Shown here one piece after another: positions 7,715 through 15,710 of a stretch of DNA of 64,000 bases. Under the pieces are notes generated by a model. That model made no database searches, was not told where the DNA came from, and saw only the letters and a list, made by a program, of their open reading frames with translations. The stretch is from Microbulbifer marinus (GTDB lineage: Bacteria; Pseudomonadota; Gammaproteobacteria; Pseudomonadales; Cellvibrionaceae): NCBI RefSeq assembly GCF_900107725.1, contig NZ_FNQO01000003.1, forward strand, positions 526,075 to 590,074, in the 5' to 3' direction. Numbering within the stretch: position 1 is the first letter of the stretch; each line of letters opens with the position of its first letter. The translations under genes and the position numbers were made by a program.

Positions 7715-9805
7715 ATGACAGCGAAGGAAGCGGTACCCGTTCGCGACGATGGTCGGGCGGAAGATGACTTCTCAATTATCGAGCCCGTTGGCTTCACACC
7801 GGTTCAGGTAGAATCCGGCGGCAGAAAGCTGTTGTTGTCGCCCCGCGCACTCATCATCGCCGTCTGCCTGCTGCTGGGTATGCTCGCTCTGGTATACCTG
7901 CTGGTGGCACGCTCACTGATTTTCGAAACCCAGCCCGCCGACGCCGATGTCAGCGTCAGTGGACTCGCCCTGCCCCTGGGCGACGGGCATCTGGTCCTGC
8001 CCGGTCATTACAGCTATACCATCAGCGCATCCGGCTACCTGCCGAAGAGTGGTGAGGTTGAAGTAAGCAGCGATGGTCACAGCCGCCATGTCGTCGCGCT
8101 GGAAAAGCTGCCCGGCCATTTGCAGGTGATCAGTGACCCGCCGGTGCCGGTACGTATTCTCGTCGATGGCAATGAAGTGGCGAGTGAAAATGGGCTGGCG
8201 AAAAATATTCCGGCCGGCACAAAACGCATTACCGTGGTCACCGACCGCTACCTGCCCTATACGAGAGAAATTGATATCGAGGGGCTGGACAATACCCAGC
8301 GCCTGCAGGCCAAGCTGCGCCCCGCCTGGGCCAATGTACGCATCAGCAGCAATCCGCCCGGCGCAACCGTTACGGTCGAGGGCGAGGTACTCGGCACCAC
8401 ACCGTTGAATGCCGAGCTGATCCAGGGCGATCGACGCGTCACTCTTTCGCTTCCCGAACACAAGACCGTGGAAATCCCCGTGGCGGTGACTGCCGGCGTG
8501 GACCAGACACTGACTCCGGTCGATCTCAGTGCCGCCGACGGGCTACTGCATATCGTCAGTACGCCAGAAGGCGCCAGTGTCACGGTCGATGGTGAATTCC
8601 GCGGGCATACACCGCTGGAACTGGAACTGTCCTCCGGAACTGAGCATCAACTCCGCTTTTTCAAGGACGGTTACGCATCGGTGGAGCGTACCATCGGCGT
8701 CGACGCCGGCGTCGAGCGGGATCTGAACATCGACCTAAATGCCGTTTATGGCCGCGTACGCATTACCAGCAGTCCGGCTAACGCCCAGGTATACATCGAC
8801 GGCAGGCTGGCGGGCACAACCGGCGAGACTTTCAATCTGCCGGCGCGCAGCCACAACATCCTCGTACGCAAAAGCGGCTACGAGGATTATGAAACCAGTG
8901 TGGTGCCCAGCTCCAAACTGAAACAAACCATTCGCGCGGTACTGCTCACCGCCGAAGAGGCGCGCTGGAGCAATATTCCCGCGGAGATCACAAATCCCGC
9001 CGGCGGCACCATGAAGCTGATGCGTCCCAATGCTCGCTTCACGATGGGATCTTCGCGACGCGAACAGGGGCGCCGCGCCAACGAAGTACTGCGACAGATC
9101 GCGCTGGACCGGCCCTTTTATCTCGGCACCACCGAGGTGACCAATCGCGAATACCGCCGCTACCAGCGGATGCACAGCTCGAGTCATGTCAATGGCGTCA
9201 GCCTCGACAACGACGACCTTCCGGTCGTGAACGTCAGCTGGAACGACGCCGCCAGGTACTGCAACTGGCTGAGCGAACGCGACGACCTAAAACCGGTTTA
9301 CCTGATCGAACGCGGCGAGATTGTCGGCTTCGATGCCGGCGCCAACGGCTACCGCCTGCCCACGGAAGCGGAATGGGCCTGGGCGGCCCGGTACGAACGC
9401 GGTGCCATGCGCAAATTCCCCTGGGGCAATGATCTGCCAGTCCGGAAGAATTCCGGCAACTACGCCGATAACAATGCGGCGCGACTGGTACCGGCCGTGT
9501 TGCGAACCTACAGCGACCGCTACGCGGCCACCGCACCCGTAGCCAGCTACAGCGCCAACAGCCTGGGAATTTACGATCTCGGCGGCAACGTATCGGAGTG
9601 GATTCACGACCTTTACACCATCGGCACCGGGTTATCGATGCGACGCGAGGAAAACCCGGTCGGCCCGCAGAACGGCGACTATCACGTAATCCGCGGTTCC
9701 AGCTGGCGCCATGCAGGGCTGACCGAATTGCGCCTGTCCTATCGCGACTATGGCGCCGAGCCCCGCAATGATGTCGGTTTCCGTGTCGCGCGCTGGGTGA
9801 ACTAG
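7715..9805 (+). CDS. PEGA-repeat membrane protein with SUMF1/FGE-like domain
   Basis: A 696-residue inner-membrane protein. A TM helix at about 44-66 is followed by about five PEGA-type beta repeats (roughly 67-130, 137-200, 208-270, 280-340, 347-410), each with a phrase such as GATVTVEGEVLGTTPL. From about 430 to the end lies a complete formylglycine-generating-enzyme-type (SUMF1) fold with RLPTEAEWAWAARYE, LGGNVSEW and VIRGSSWRHAG. True FGEs use two C-terminal cysteines; here the matching region (LRLSYRDYGAEPRNDVGFR) has none, so an oxidase activity is unlikely. Cysteine-free FGE folds serve structural roles, for example GldK in the gliding/type IX secretion motor. The SD-like CAGGAA precedes the ATG. 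Confidence 0.85.
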   Translation: MTAKEAVPVRDDGRAEDDFSIIEPVGFTPVQVESGGRKLLLSPRALIIAVCLLLGMLALVYLLVARSLIFETQPADADVSVSGLALPLGDGHLVLPGHYSYTISASGYLPKSGEVEVSSDGHSRHVVALEKLPGHLQVISDPPVPVRILVDGNEVASENGLAKNIPAGTKRITVVTDRYLPYTREIDIEGLDNTQRLQAKLRPAWANVRISSNPPGATVTVEGEVLGTTPLNAELIQGDRRVTLSLPEHKTVEIPVAVTAGVDQTLTPVDLSAADGLLHIVSTPEGASVTVDGEFRGHTPLELELSSGTEHQLRFFKDGYASVERTIGVDAGVERDLNIDLNAVYGRVRITSSPANAQVYIDGRLAGTTGETFNLPARSHNILVRKSGYEDYETSVVPSSKLKQTIRAVLLTAEEARWSNIPAEITNPAGGTMKLMRPNARFTMGSSRREQGRRANEVLRQIALDRPFYLGTTEVTNREYRRYQRMHSSSHVNGVSLDNDDLPVVNVSWNDAARYCNWLSERDDLKPVYLIERGEIVGFDAGANGYRLPTEAEWAWAARYERGAMRKFPWGNDLPVRKNSGNYADNNAARLVPAVLRTYSDRYAATAPVASYSANSLGIYDLGGNVSEWIHDLYTIGTGLSMRREENPVGPQNGDYHVIRGSSWRHAGLTELRLSYRDYGAEPRNDVGFRVARWVN

Positions 9806-9815
9806 GAGAACAGAT

Positions 9816-10022
9816 ATGAAATGGCATGCAATAGTGCTTGGTTTCTTGTTTGTAGCCCTTCCACTTTCCGCACAGGAAGAGACTGCGCAACAGGAAGAAG
9901 AGTCCGTAAAGGTGGCACAAGCCAAGCCCGACAAAGACAGCGAAAAATCCGGCGCCGATGACTACAAAGCCTCCGAGGAAATATCCGAGGACCTGTCGGT
10001 GTCCTACCCCGTCGATATTTAG
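9816..10022 (+). CDS. Small exported acidic/charged protein
   Basis: A 68-residue protein with a clear signal peptide (MKWHAIVLGFLFVALPLSA) and a mature part of about 49 residues rich in Glu, Lys, Asp and Ser. It follows AGGAGA, starts 10 bases after the previous stop and ends 26 bases before the next gene, so it is a genuine cluster member. No homologous family is recognised; a small periplasmic accessory or anti-aggregation peptide is conceivable. Confidence 0.65.
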   Translation: MKWHAIVLGFLFVALPLSAQEETAQQEEESVKVAQAKPDKDSEKSGADDYKASEEISEDLSVSYPVDI

Positions 10023-10048
10023 CGAGCGAACGCAGGCAGAGCAGAACC

Positions 10049-10843
10049 ATGAAATTCAAATCCTCCGATTTTATATTCCAGCTGTTCGCACTACTCGGTG
10101 CGATCATTCTGGTCCACGCCATCTACGTCGCCATTATCCGGCCCAATGCGGATGCTCTCATTGAAGAGCAGCTGGCCCGTGAGGCCGCCGGGGAAACCTA
10201 CGTCCAACAGCGATCGCTCTATATCGTTATGCGCGATTATGAGCAGGAGGCCTGCTTCGTGCTGATGCTGTGGGCCATGGCAATCATGGGGCTGAAAGCA
10301 CGTCGCAGCATGCGCGAACGTCAATTGCTGGACAAGGCTCTGCTGAACGTAAGCGAAGGAACTCCCATTCTTCCGGAAGATGCACGCGACCTATCCAGGC
10401 CTATTCAGGCACTGCCGGAGGAAGAGCGAAATTTCCTGCTGCCCCGCGCACTGCTGACCGCCCTGCAACGGTTTGGCTCGACGAAAAATGTCGCTGCCGT
10501 GTCCAACTCCGTCAAGGAAGTATGCGATACGGAAGGGGACCGGCTGGATTCGGAGCTGGCCATGGTGCGCTACATCACCTGGGCCATACCGTCGATCGGT
10601 TTTATCGGCACCGTGCGCGGCATCGGCGAGGCACTGTCCCAGGCACATCGCGCGGTGGAAGGCGATATTGCCGGCGTCACCGTGAGTCTGGGTGTGGCCT
10701 TCAACTCCACGTTTATCGCGCTGGTGATCAGTATCGTCATCATGTTCTTCACCCACCAACTGCAATTGATGCAGGAGCGACTGGTGCTGGACACACAGAA
10801 TTACTGCGACAGCAATCTGCTGCGATTCCTGAAAGTCAGTTAG
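10049..10843 (+). CDS. MotA/TolQ/ExbB-like proton channel family protein
   Basis: A 264-residue integral membrane protein. Predicted TM helices lie at about 8-30, 66-84, 174-196 and 207-234, with a cytoplasmic segment (about 85-170) between the second and third. The motif PSIGFIGTVRGIGEAL (181-196) matches the conserved third-helix region of ExbB/TolQ, and VTVSLGVAFNSTFIALVISI (210-229) is the following pore helix with polar Ser/Thr. In this family five such subunits surround a dimer of single-TM proteins that carry a protonatable Asp, converting ion flow into rotation or force. Two candidate partners lie downstream (12225 and 13304). No flagellar, Tol or TonB genes adjoin it. Family call strong; motor role inferred. 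Confidence 0.85.
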   Translation: MKFKSSDFIFQLFALLGAIILVHAIYVAIIRPNADALIEEQLAREAAGETYVQQRSLYIVMRDYEQEACFVLMLWAMAIMGLKARRSMRERQLLDKALLNVSEGTPILPEDARDLSRPIQALPEEERNFLLPRALLTALQRFGSTKNVAAVSNSVKEVCDTEGDRLDSELAMVRYITWAIPSIGFIGTVRGIGEALSQAHRAVEGDIAGVTVSLGVAFNSTFIALVISIVIMFFTHQLQLMQERLVLDTQNYCDSNLLRFLKVS

Positions 10844-10930
10844 CGATAGAAGTCTGCAGGTAGAGGCAGCGCCCTCTCCTGCAGACGTGATTCAGCGGAT
10901 GCGATAATTTGCACAGAGAGGAATAACCGC

Positions 10931-12235
10931 ATGGGACAAGGAGTCCTGGAAATCAACGATAGCGGCCTGCGCGTTTTTGTCGGCACTGACGAGGTGCTGG
11001 AGAGCCCCGGGGTGGCCGTCATCGAGCACCAACAGATACTGCTCGGCACGGCGGCACTGATGCGGGCACGCAGCCACCCGACGCAGGTAAACAATCAGTT
11101 CTGGCGCCGCCTGAGCCTCGAGTCTCTGAAATCCGAGAACAATCGCTGCCGTCACCATGCGGATCTGGCTTACTGCCACCTGCATGAGGTTTCCGAGCAC
11201 TGCGACCTGCCTGACGAGGTGATGTTGGCGGTACCGGGCAATTTCACCCACGAACAGCTGGCACTGCTGCTTGGCATTATCAAGGAGAGTCCGATCAACG
11301 CCGTTGGGCTGGTCGACGCCGCCACTGCATGTATCGGCAACCTGGCGCCACGCGGTGCTCACCAGCACGTCGAATTACAGCTGCATCAGACTCTGGTCAG
11401 CCGCGTATCCGTCCACGAGCAGGCGGTGCTGGATGCTGCGGAAACTGTTACCGATGCCGGCCTGCTGAATTTTCAGGATGCCTGGGCGCGTGTGTTTACT
11501 GACGCCTTCATCATGCAATGCCGTTTCGATCCACTGCATTCCGCGGAAGCCGAGCAGCAGCTCTATGATCTGATGCCGCAGTGGGTGAGCCGCGCGATGC
11601 GCCAGGGCGAGGTCATGGCGGAACTCGATGATCGCACGGCCAAGGTCAGCCTGCGACAACTGCAGGATGCCAGTATGCCGATACTGTCGCGGGTCCGCGC
11701 GATGATCGAAAACCTGGCCGAACCCAACGGAATTGTCTTTGTCTCCCATCGCTGGGCAGAAATCCCCGGTGGCGCGCAGCTGGCCGAACGCATCCATCTG
11801 CTGCCGCACAACTGTATCGCTCAGGCGGTCGCCAAGCGCTGGCAGGAGATACACAGCGAAACCGAAGCGTTGCGGATGGTGAATGCGCTCAGCGCCGCGC
11901 CGGCCAACGAGGTCGCCGTACAGGTTAATAGCGCCGCCGAAGCGGCCGCGACGCATCTGCTGTTCGGCCATCGCGCCCTCGCGGCGCAACAACCGCTGTT
12001 CGTGTTTTGGCAGGAAGGCAAGTTCAGTATCACCCCGACGCCGCCCGATCACCCCGCCGCTACCGTCACCAGCCACGCGGGCAAGCTGGCCTTGAGGGTG
12101 GATGCCGGTACCCGGCTGATGCTGAACGGTCAGGAAATTGCCGCACCGGTCAACCTCAGCGCCGGGGACAGAATTGGAGTTGCGGACTTCGAAGAAGTCA
12201 TCACCGCAATCAGTGTGGAGCGATATGGCGCGTAA
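10931..12235 (+). CDS. Degenerate Hsp70/actin-like fold protein
   Basis: A 434-residue soluble protein with no signal peptide. The segment LPDEVMLAVPGNFTHEQLA followed by AVGLVDAATA (about 97-140) resembles the Hsp70/MreB pattern where a substrate-like helix precedes the NE..AA motif, and FVSHRWAEIPGGAQLAERI near 275-293 resembles the Hsp70 G-SR.P.... segment. The usual N-terminal phosphate loop (DxGT) is replaced by EINDSGLRVFVG, so ATP binding is uncertain. The last 70 residues (LMLNGQEIAAPVNLSAGD) look like an FHA-like or other small beta domain. GAGAGGA precedes the ATG. The end overlaps the next gene by 11 bases, implying coupled translation. It may be a cytoplasmic regulator or assembly factor of the motor; this is inference. 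Confidence 0.6.
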   Translation: MGQGVLEINDSGLRVFVGTDEVLESPGVAVIEHQQILLGTAALMRARSHPTQVNNQFWRRLSLESLKSENNRCRHHADLAYCHLHEVSEHCDLPDEVMLAVPGNFTHEQLALLLGIIKESPINAVGLVDAATACIGNLAPRGAHQHVELQLHQTLVSRVSVHEQAVLDAAETVTDAGLLNFQDAWARVFTDAFIMQCRFDPLHSAEAEQQLYDLMPQWVSRAMRQGEVMAELDDRTAKVSLRQLQDASMPILSRVRAMIENLAEPNGIVFVSHRWAEIPGGAQLAERIHLLPHNCIAQAVAKRWQEIHSETEALRMVNALSAAPANEVAVQVNSAAEAAATHLLFGHRALAAQQPLFVFWQEGKFSITPTPPDHPAATVTSHAGKLALRVDAGTRLMLNGQEIAAPVNLSAGDRIGVADFEEVITAISVERYGA

Positions 12236-13307
12236 GAAACGTCGGTTTTCCACTTTCAGCCTGTCGTTCCTCGACATCATGTCCTGTGGCTTTGGTGCCG
12301 TGGCGCTGATCTTCCTGATTATCAAACACGGCTCCGATCACGAAATAGAGGTAGAGACACAGGATCTGGCGGCGGAGGTCAACCTGCTCCAGGAAGAGGT
12401 GGAGTTCGGCCGTGAGCACCTGGTATTGGCGCGTAATACCCTCGACGTCACCAGCGACGAATTGGCGGAAGCGCAGGGGCTGGCGCGCCGCATCCTCGAG
12501 CAGATAGATGCGGTAAAGGGCAATATCGCCGAGATTGACAGCACCGATGAAGAAGAGGATATCAAGCGCCTGCAGGATAAGCTGAAGAAGCTCGAACAGG
12601 CGAAGAAGAACCTCGAAGAGGAGAACAAGAAACTCGGCAACAATGTGCGTAAATATGTCGGCGATGGTGACCGTCAGTATCTGACCGGCCTGCGCCTTGG
12701 CGGCGATCGCATACTGATACTGCTCGATTCGTCCGCCAGCATGCTCGGCGACGAGCTGATCAAGGTCATCCGCACCCGCAACATGTCGTCACGGGTCAAG
12801 CGTGAAACAGATAAATGGCGCCGCGCAGTCAGTACCGTGTCATGGCTGACGGCTCAATTCCCCCAGGACAGCCAATATCAGATCTATACCTTCAACACCA
12901 GTTTTCGCGCGGCGATTCCCGGGACGGAAGATCGCTGGCTCAATGTTGACGACCGCGACCAACTGGATCAGGCGATAAAGGAGCTGGATAAAGTCGTGCC
13001 GGAAAATGGCACCAGCCTGGAAAGGGTATTCAATGCGATCAACGGCATGTCGCCACTGCCGGACAACATCATCCTGATTACCGATGGCCTGCCGACACAG
13101 GGCATGAAGAAACCGCGCGGCACCACTATTTCCGGCAGGGACAGGCGAAACCTGTTCAAGCGCGCAGTCAAGGTGCTGCCCAAGGACGTTCCGGTCAACG
13201 TGATCCTGGCCCCTATGGAGGGCGACCCCTTCGCCGCGAGTGAATTCTGGAAACTCGCGATGGAGACGCAGGGCTCCTTCCTGGCACCATCGAGGGACTG
13301 GCCATGA
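12225..13307 (+). CDS. Membrane-anchored coiled-coil VWA protein, ExbD/MotB-like N-terminus (A)
   Basis: A 360-residue protein. The ATG at 12225 is preferred over 12138 because the basic residues and TM then begin at once. A basic tip (MARKKRRF) leads into one TM helix, SLSFLDIMSCGFGAVALIF (about 12-33), with an Asp at position 17 just at the membrane entry, as in ExbD/MotB. A long coiled coil follows (about 40-145), then a VWA domain (about 155-355) with an intact MIDAS: D168-x-S170-x-S172, the NGTSLERV Thr and the ITDGLP Asp. It most likely sits in the inner membrane with the VWA domain in the periplasm, binding a partner through a divalent metal. It overlaps both neighbours and is paralogous in layout to the next gene. 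Confidence 0.8.
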   Translation: MARKKRRFSTFSLSFLDIMSCGFGAVALIFLIIKHGSDHEIEVETQDLAAEVNLLQEEVEFGREHLVLARNTLDVTSDELAEAQGLARRILEQIDAVKGNIAEIDSTDEEEDIKRLQDKLKKLEQAKKNLEEENKKLGNNVRKYVGDGDRQYLTGLRLGGDRILILLDSSASMLGDELIKVIRTRNMSSRVKRETDKWRRAVSTVSWLTAQFPQDSQYQIYTFNTSFRAAIPGTEDRWLNVDDRDQLDQAIKELDKVVPENGTSLERVFNAINGMSPLPDNIILITDGLPTQGMKKPRGTTISGRDRRNLFKRAVKVLPKDVPVNVILAPMEGDPFAASEFWKLAMETQGSFLAPSRDWP

Positions 13308-14308
13308 GACGCAATCGTAACAAACGGGCTCAGGAAGAGTTCAGCATCTCGTTTCTCGACGTCATCTGCTGTGGGTTCGGTGCGATCGTCTTGCTGTTGA
13401 TGATCGCCAAGACTGCAGAGCCGATCATTCTGGAAGAGTCCGAAGTGGATCTGGACGGGCAGGTAAGAGAACTGCAACACCAGCTGGCGGAAATTCGCGG
13501 CGAAACCAGTGTGTTGAACCGGGATCTCAATGCTAAGCGCGAACAGCTGGATATAGAGCGCGAGCGCATCGCCAATCTGCGCGGTGAACTCGACACGCTG
13601 CAGGCGCTGTTTGCGAGCAAAACCGAGGGGCAGAGCGAAGACGGTAAGCTCAAGGGCGAATTGACCGTGGCCCTGCAGAGCATGACCGATGAAATGCGCC
13701 GGCTGCTCGGGGAAAATTACCAGCGTAAGAATAATGTCATCGGTGGCATCCCCGTAGACAGCGAATACATTCTGTTCATCATCGACACCTCCGGCAGTAT
13801 GTTCAACTACGGCTGGGACAGAATGATGAACGAGATGGTCAACACCCTCGATCTCTATCCCAACGTCAAGGGCATCCAGATAATGAACGATATGGGGGAC
13901 TACATGTTCTCCAATTACCGCAACAAATGGATCCCGGATACCCCCGGCCGCCGCCAGGCAATTCTGGAGCGCCTGCGCTCCTGGAATCCCTTCAGTAACT
14001 CCAGCCCGGTGGAAGGGATTCAGAAGGCTGTGCGCAGCTTCTACGACCCGAACAAGAAAATCAGTATCTACGTACTCGGGGACGAATTTACCGGCAAGTC
14101 TATTCGCAATGTCATGCTGGCAGTGGACAGAGTAAACGCGCAGCACGGCGAGGCGAAGCGCAACGTGCGTATACATGCGATCGGCTTCCCGATTCAGTTC
14201 TCCCGTCCTCCGCATCTGCAGACGACTGGATTGAGGTTCGCCGCCCTTATGCGCGAATTGACCTATCGCAACGGCGGTACATTTGTTGGATTGAACGATT
14301 TTCGATAA
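13304..14308 (+). CDS. Membrane-anchored coiled-coil VWA protein, ExbD/MotB-like N-terminus (B)
   Basis: A 334-residue protein whose ATG overlaps the preceding stop as ATGA. The layout repeats the previous gene: basic tip, TM helix SISFLDVICCGFGAIVLLL (about 14-33) with Asp19, coiled coil (about 45-138), and VWA domain (about 150-330) with D161-x-S163-x-S165 and a later LGDEFTG Asp. The Thr of the MIDAS is less obvious than in the first copy, so metal binding may differ. The shared SFLD-(3)-CGFGA signature in both genes points to a common channel-facing helix that would pair with the MotA/TolQ-like protein. The two may form a heterodimer in the channel. Confidence 0.8.
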   Translation: MRRNRNKRAQEEFSISFLDVICCGFGAIVLLLMIAKTAEPIILEESEVDLDGQVRELQHQLAEIRGETSVLNRDLNAKREQLDIERERIANLRGELDTLQALFASKTEGQSEDGKLKGELTVALQSMTDEMRRLLGENYQRKNNVIGGIPVDSEYILFIIDTSGSMFNYGWDRMMNEMVNTLDLYPNVKGIQIMNDMGDYMFSNYRNKWIPDTPGRRQAILERLRSWNPFSNSSPVEGIQKAVRSFYDPNKKISIYVLGDEFTGKSIRNVMLAVDRVNAQHGEAKRNVRIHAIGFPIQFSRPPHLQTTGLRFAALMRELTYRNGGTFVGLNDFR

Positions 14309-14332
14309 CCGAGAGGAATCGGGGAGAAAAAC

Positions 14333-15004
14333 ATGGAGTACCCTAGAAACGGAATTTCAGCACTGGCGAAGGCCGGCATGTTGCTTTGCGCGCTCTTGGT
14401 AACCGCATGCTCACATACCGTGCGTGTTGACGGCGATTTTCCGCAACCGGTCGGACAACAGCACCCGCTGACTGTCGGCATATTTCTGAGCGATGACTTC
14501 CGTAATTTCACTTATCAAGAAGACAGTGAGGACCGGGAGGAATGGAATATCGATACGGGTCGGGCGCAAAAAAATCTGTTCGAAACCGTGCTCGGCTCTA
14601 TGTTTACCGAGACCATTCCCCTGTCCCACTACCCGCAAGACCTGCCGCAAGATGTCGAGCTGGTGATAGTGCCGGAAATTCGCGAACTGCAATTCACCAT
14701 GCCGCGTGAAACACGGGTCAATATCTTTGAGGTGTGGATCAAGTATGACATGCACGCCTACGACCCACAGGGTGGCTCCGTCGCCAGCTGGGTCATTACC
14801 GCCTACGGCAAGACTCCGACGGCTTTTCTGAAGTCCCAGGAAGCGGCCCTTGCCCAAGCGATCAATGTAGCACTACGCGATGCCGGTGCGACCCTGTATA
14901 CAGGGTTTGCGAGGGTACCCGAACTACAGGCACTGCTGGCGAACAAGCAGCGCGCCCTATCCATGAAGGAATCCGGTCCGGCCGAAGCCCAGCCGACGGA
15001 ATAG
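14333..15004 (+). CDS. Predicted lipoprotein, cluster member
   Basis: A 223-residue protein with a signal peptide ending LLVTAC (Cys26). The mature part has alternating beta and helical segments (LTVGIFLSDDFRNFTYQE, VELVIVPEIRELQFTMPRE, FEVWIKYDMHAYDPQGG). This pattern, with a strand-turn-strand and 'extended metabolite of the outer-membrane' style, recalls small LPS-transport-like or ABC-substrate-like lipoproteins (for example LptE/YajI-like), but I cannot assign a family. GGGGAG precedes the start. It is 24 bases downstream of the second VWA gene and 12 bases before the next lipoprotein gene. Confidence 0.65.
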   Translation: MEYPRNGISALAKAGMLLCALLVTACSHTVRVDGDFPQPVGQQHPLTVGIFLSDDFRNFTYQEDSEDREEWNIDTGRAQKNLFETVLGSMFTETIPLSHYPQDLPQDVELVIVPEIRELQFTMPRETRVNIFEVWIKYDMHAYDPQGGSVASWVITAYGKTPTAFLKSQEAALAQAINVALRDAGATLYTGFARVPELQALLANKQRALSMKESGPAEAQPTE

Positions 15005-15016
15005 CAGGAGGTTGTC

Positions 15017-15679
15017 GTGTTCAAATCATTTTTTGTAATTAGCCTGGCCTTGTTGAGCGGCTGCACCACTGTGGTCATCGACGAGTATCGACGCAGTGAC
15101 GGCGAACTCGCCGAAGGTGACTCGGTGGTGATTCTGGGGCGGCGTCATTCCAGTGATTACGAAACCGAACCGGACCTGATTGACTGTGTCGGACAGGAGC
15201 TGCACGACCCGGGGCGCGGCGTCAACGTGATTGCAGAGAAGCAGTTTGTGGACGCCATGTATCCCTGGTTCGAGCCGCGCACCGCGCCCATGCATGTGCG
15301 CTCACTCGACCGGCTAATGGAAATTCCCGATGTGCGTAAGCGCATGGAGGCCTACGGTGTCAAATATATCGTTTGGATAGACGGCTCTACGGAAACCACT
15401 GCCAGCGCCGGCTCTATCGGCTGCTCCATCGGTACCGGTGGGGCCGGTTGCTTCGGCTTCGGCACCTGGGACAAGGAGTCCGATTACGAGGCCTCGGTCT
15501 GGGATTTTCGCGACAAGGAACTTTCGGGCAAGCTCAGTGCCGACGCCAAGGGCACGTCCTATATGCCTGCCATCGTCGTACCGATTCCACTGATCGCCCG
15601 CGTGCAGAATAACGCATGTAAAGGCATGGCGGCGCAACTACAGCAGTTCCTGCTGCCAGCTCACGGCAGCAAATCTTAG
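15017..15679 (+). CDS. Predicted lipoprotein, cluster member
   Basis: A 220-residue protein starting at GTG behind a strong AGGAGG. The signal peptide ends LLSGC (Cys16). The mature protein contains a SIGCSIGTGGAGCFGFGTWD segment with three cysteines spread through Gly (about 134-153), followed by YEASVWDFRDKELSGKLS, a strand pattern seen in several outer-membrane lipoproteins. No family is recognised. Being between another lipoprotein and an M48 protease lipoprotein, it is probably anchored in the outer membrane and part of the same complex. Confidence 0.65.
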   Translation: MFKSFFVISLALLSGCTTVVIDEYRRSDGELAEGDSVVILGRRHSSDYETEPDLIDCVGQELHDPGRGVNVIAEKQFVDAMYPWFEPRTAPMHVRSLDRLMEIPDVRKRMEAYGVKYIVWIDGSTETTASAGSIGCSIGTGGAGCFGFGTWDKESDYEASVWDFRDKELSGKLSADAKGTSYMPAIVVPIPLIARVQNNACKGMAAQLQQFLLPAHGSKS

Positions 15680-15710
15680 GGTTGCAAACAGTTTAGGGAG
15701 GGAAAGAGAG

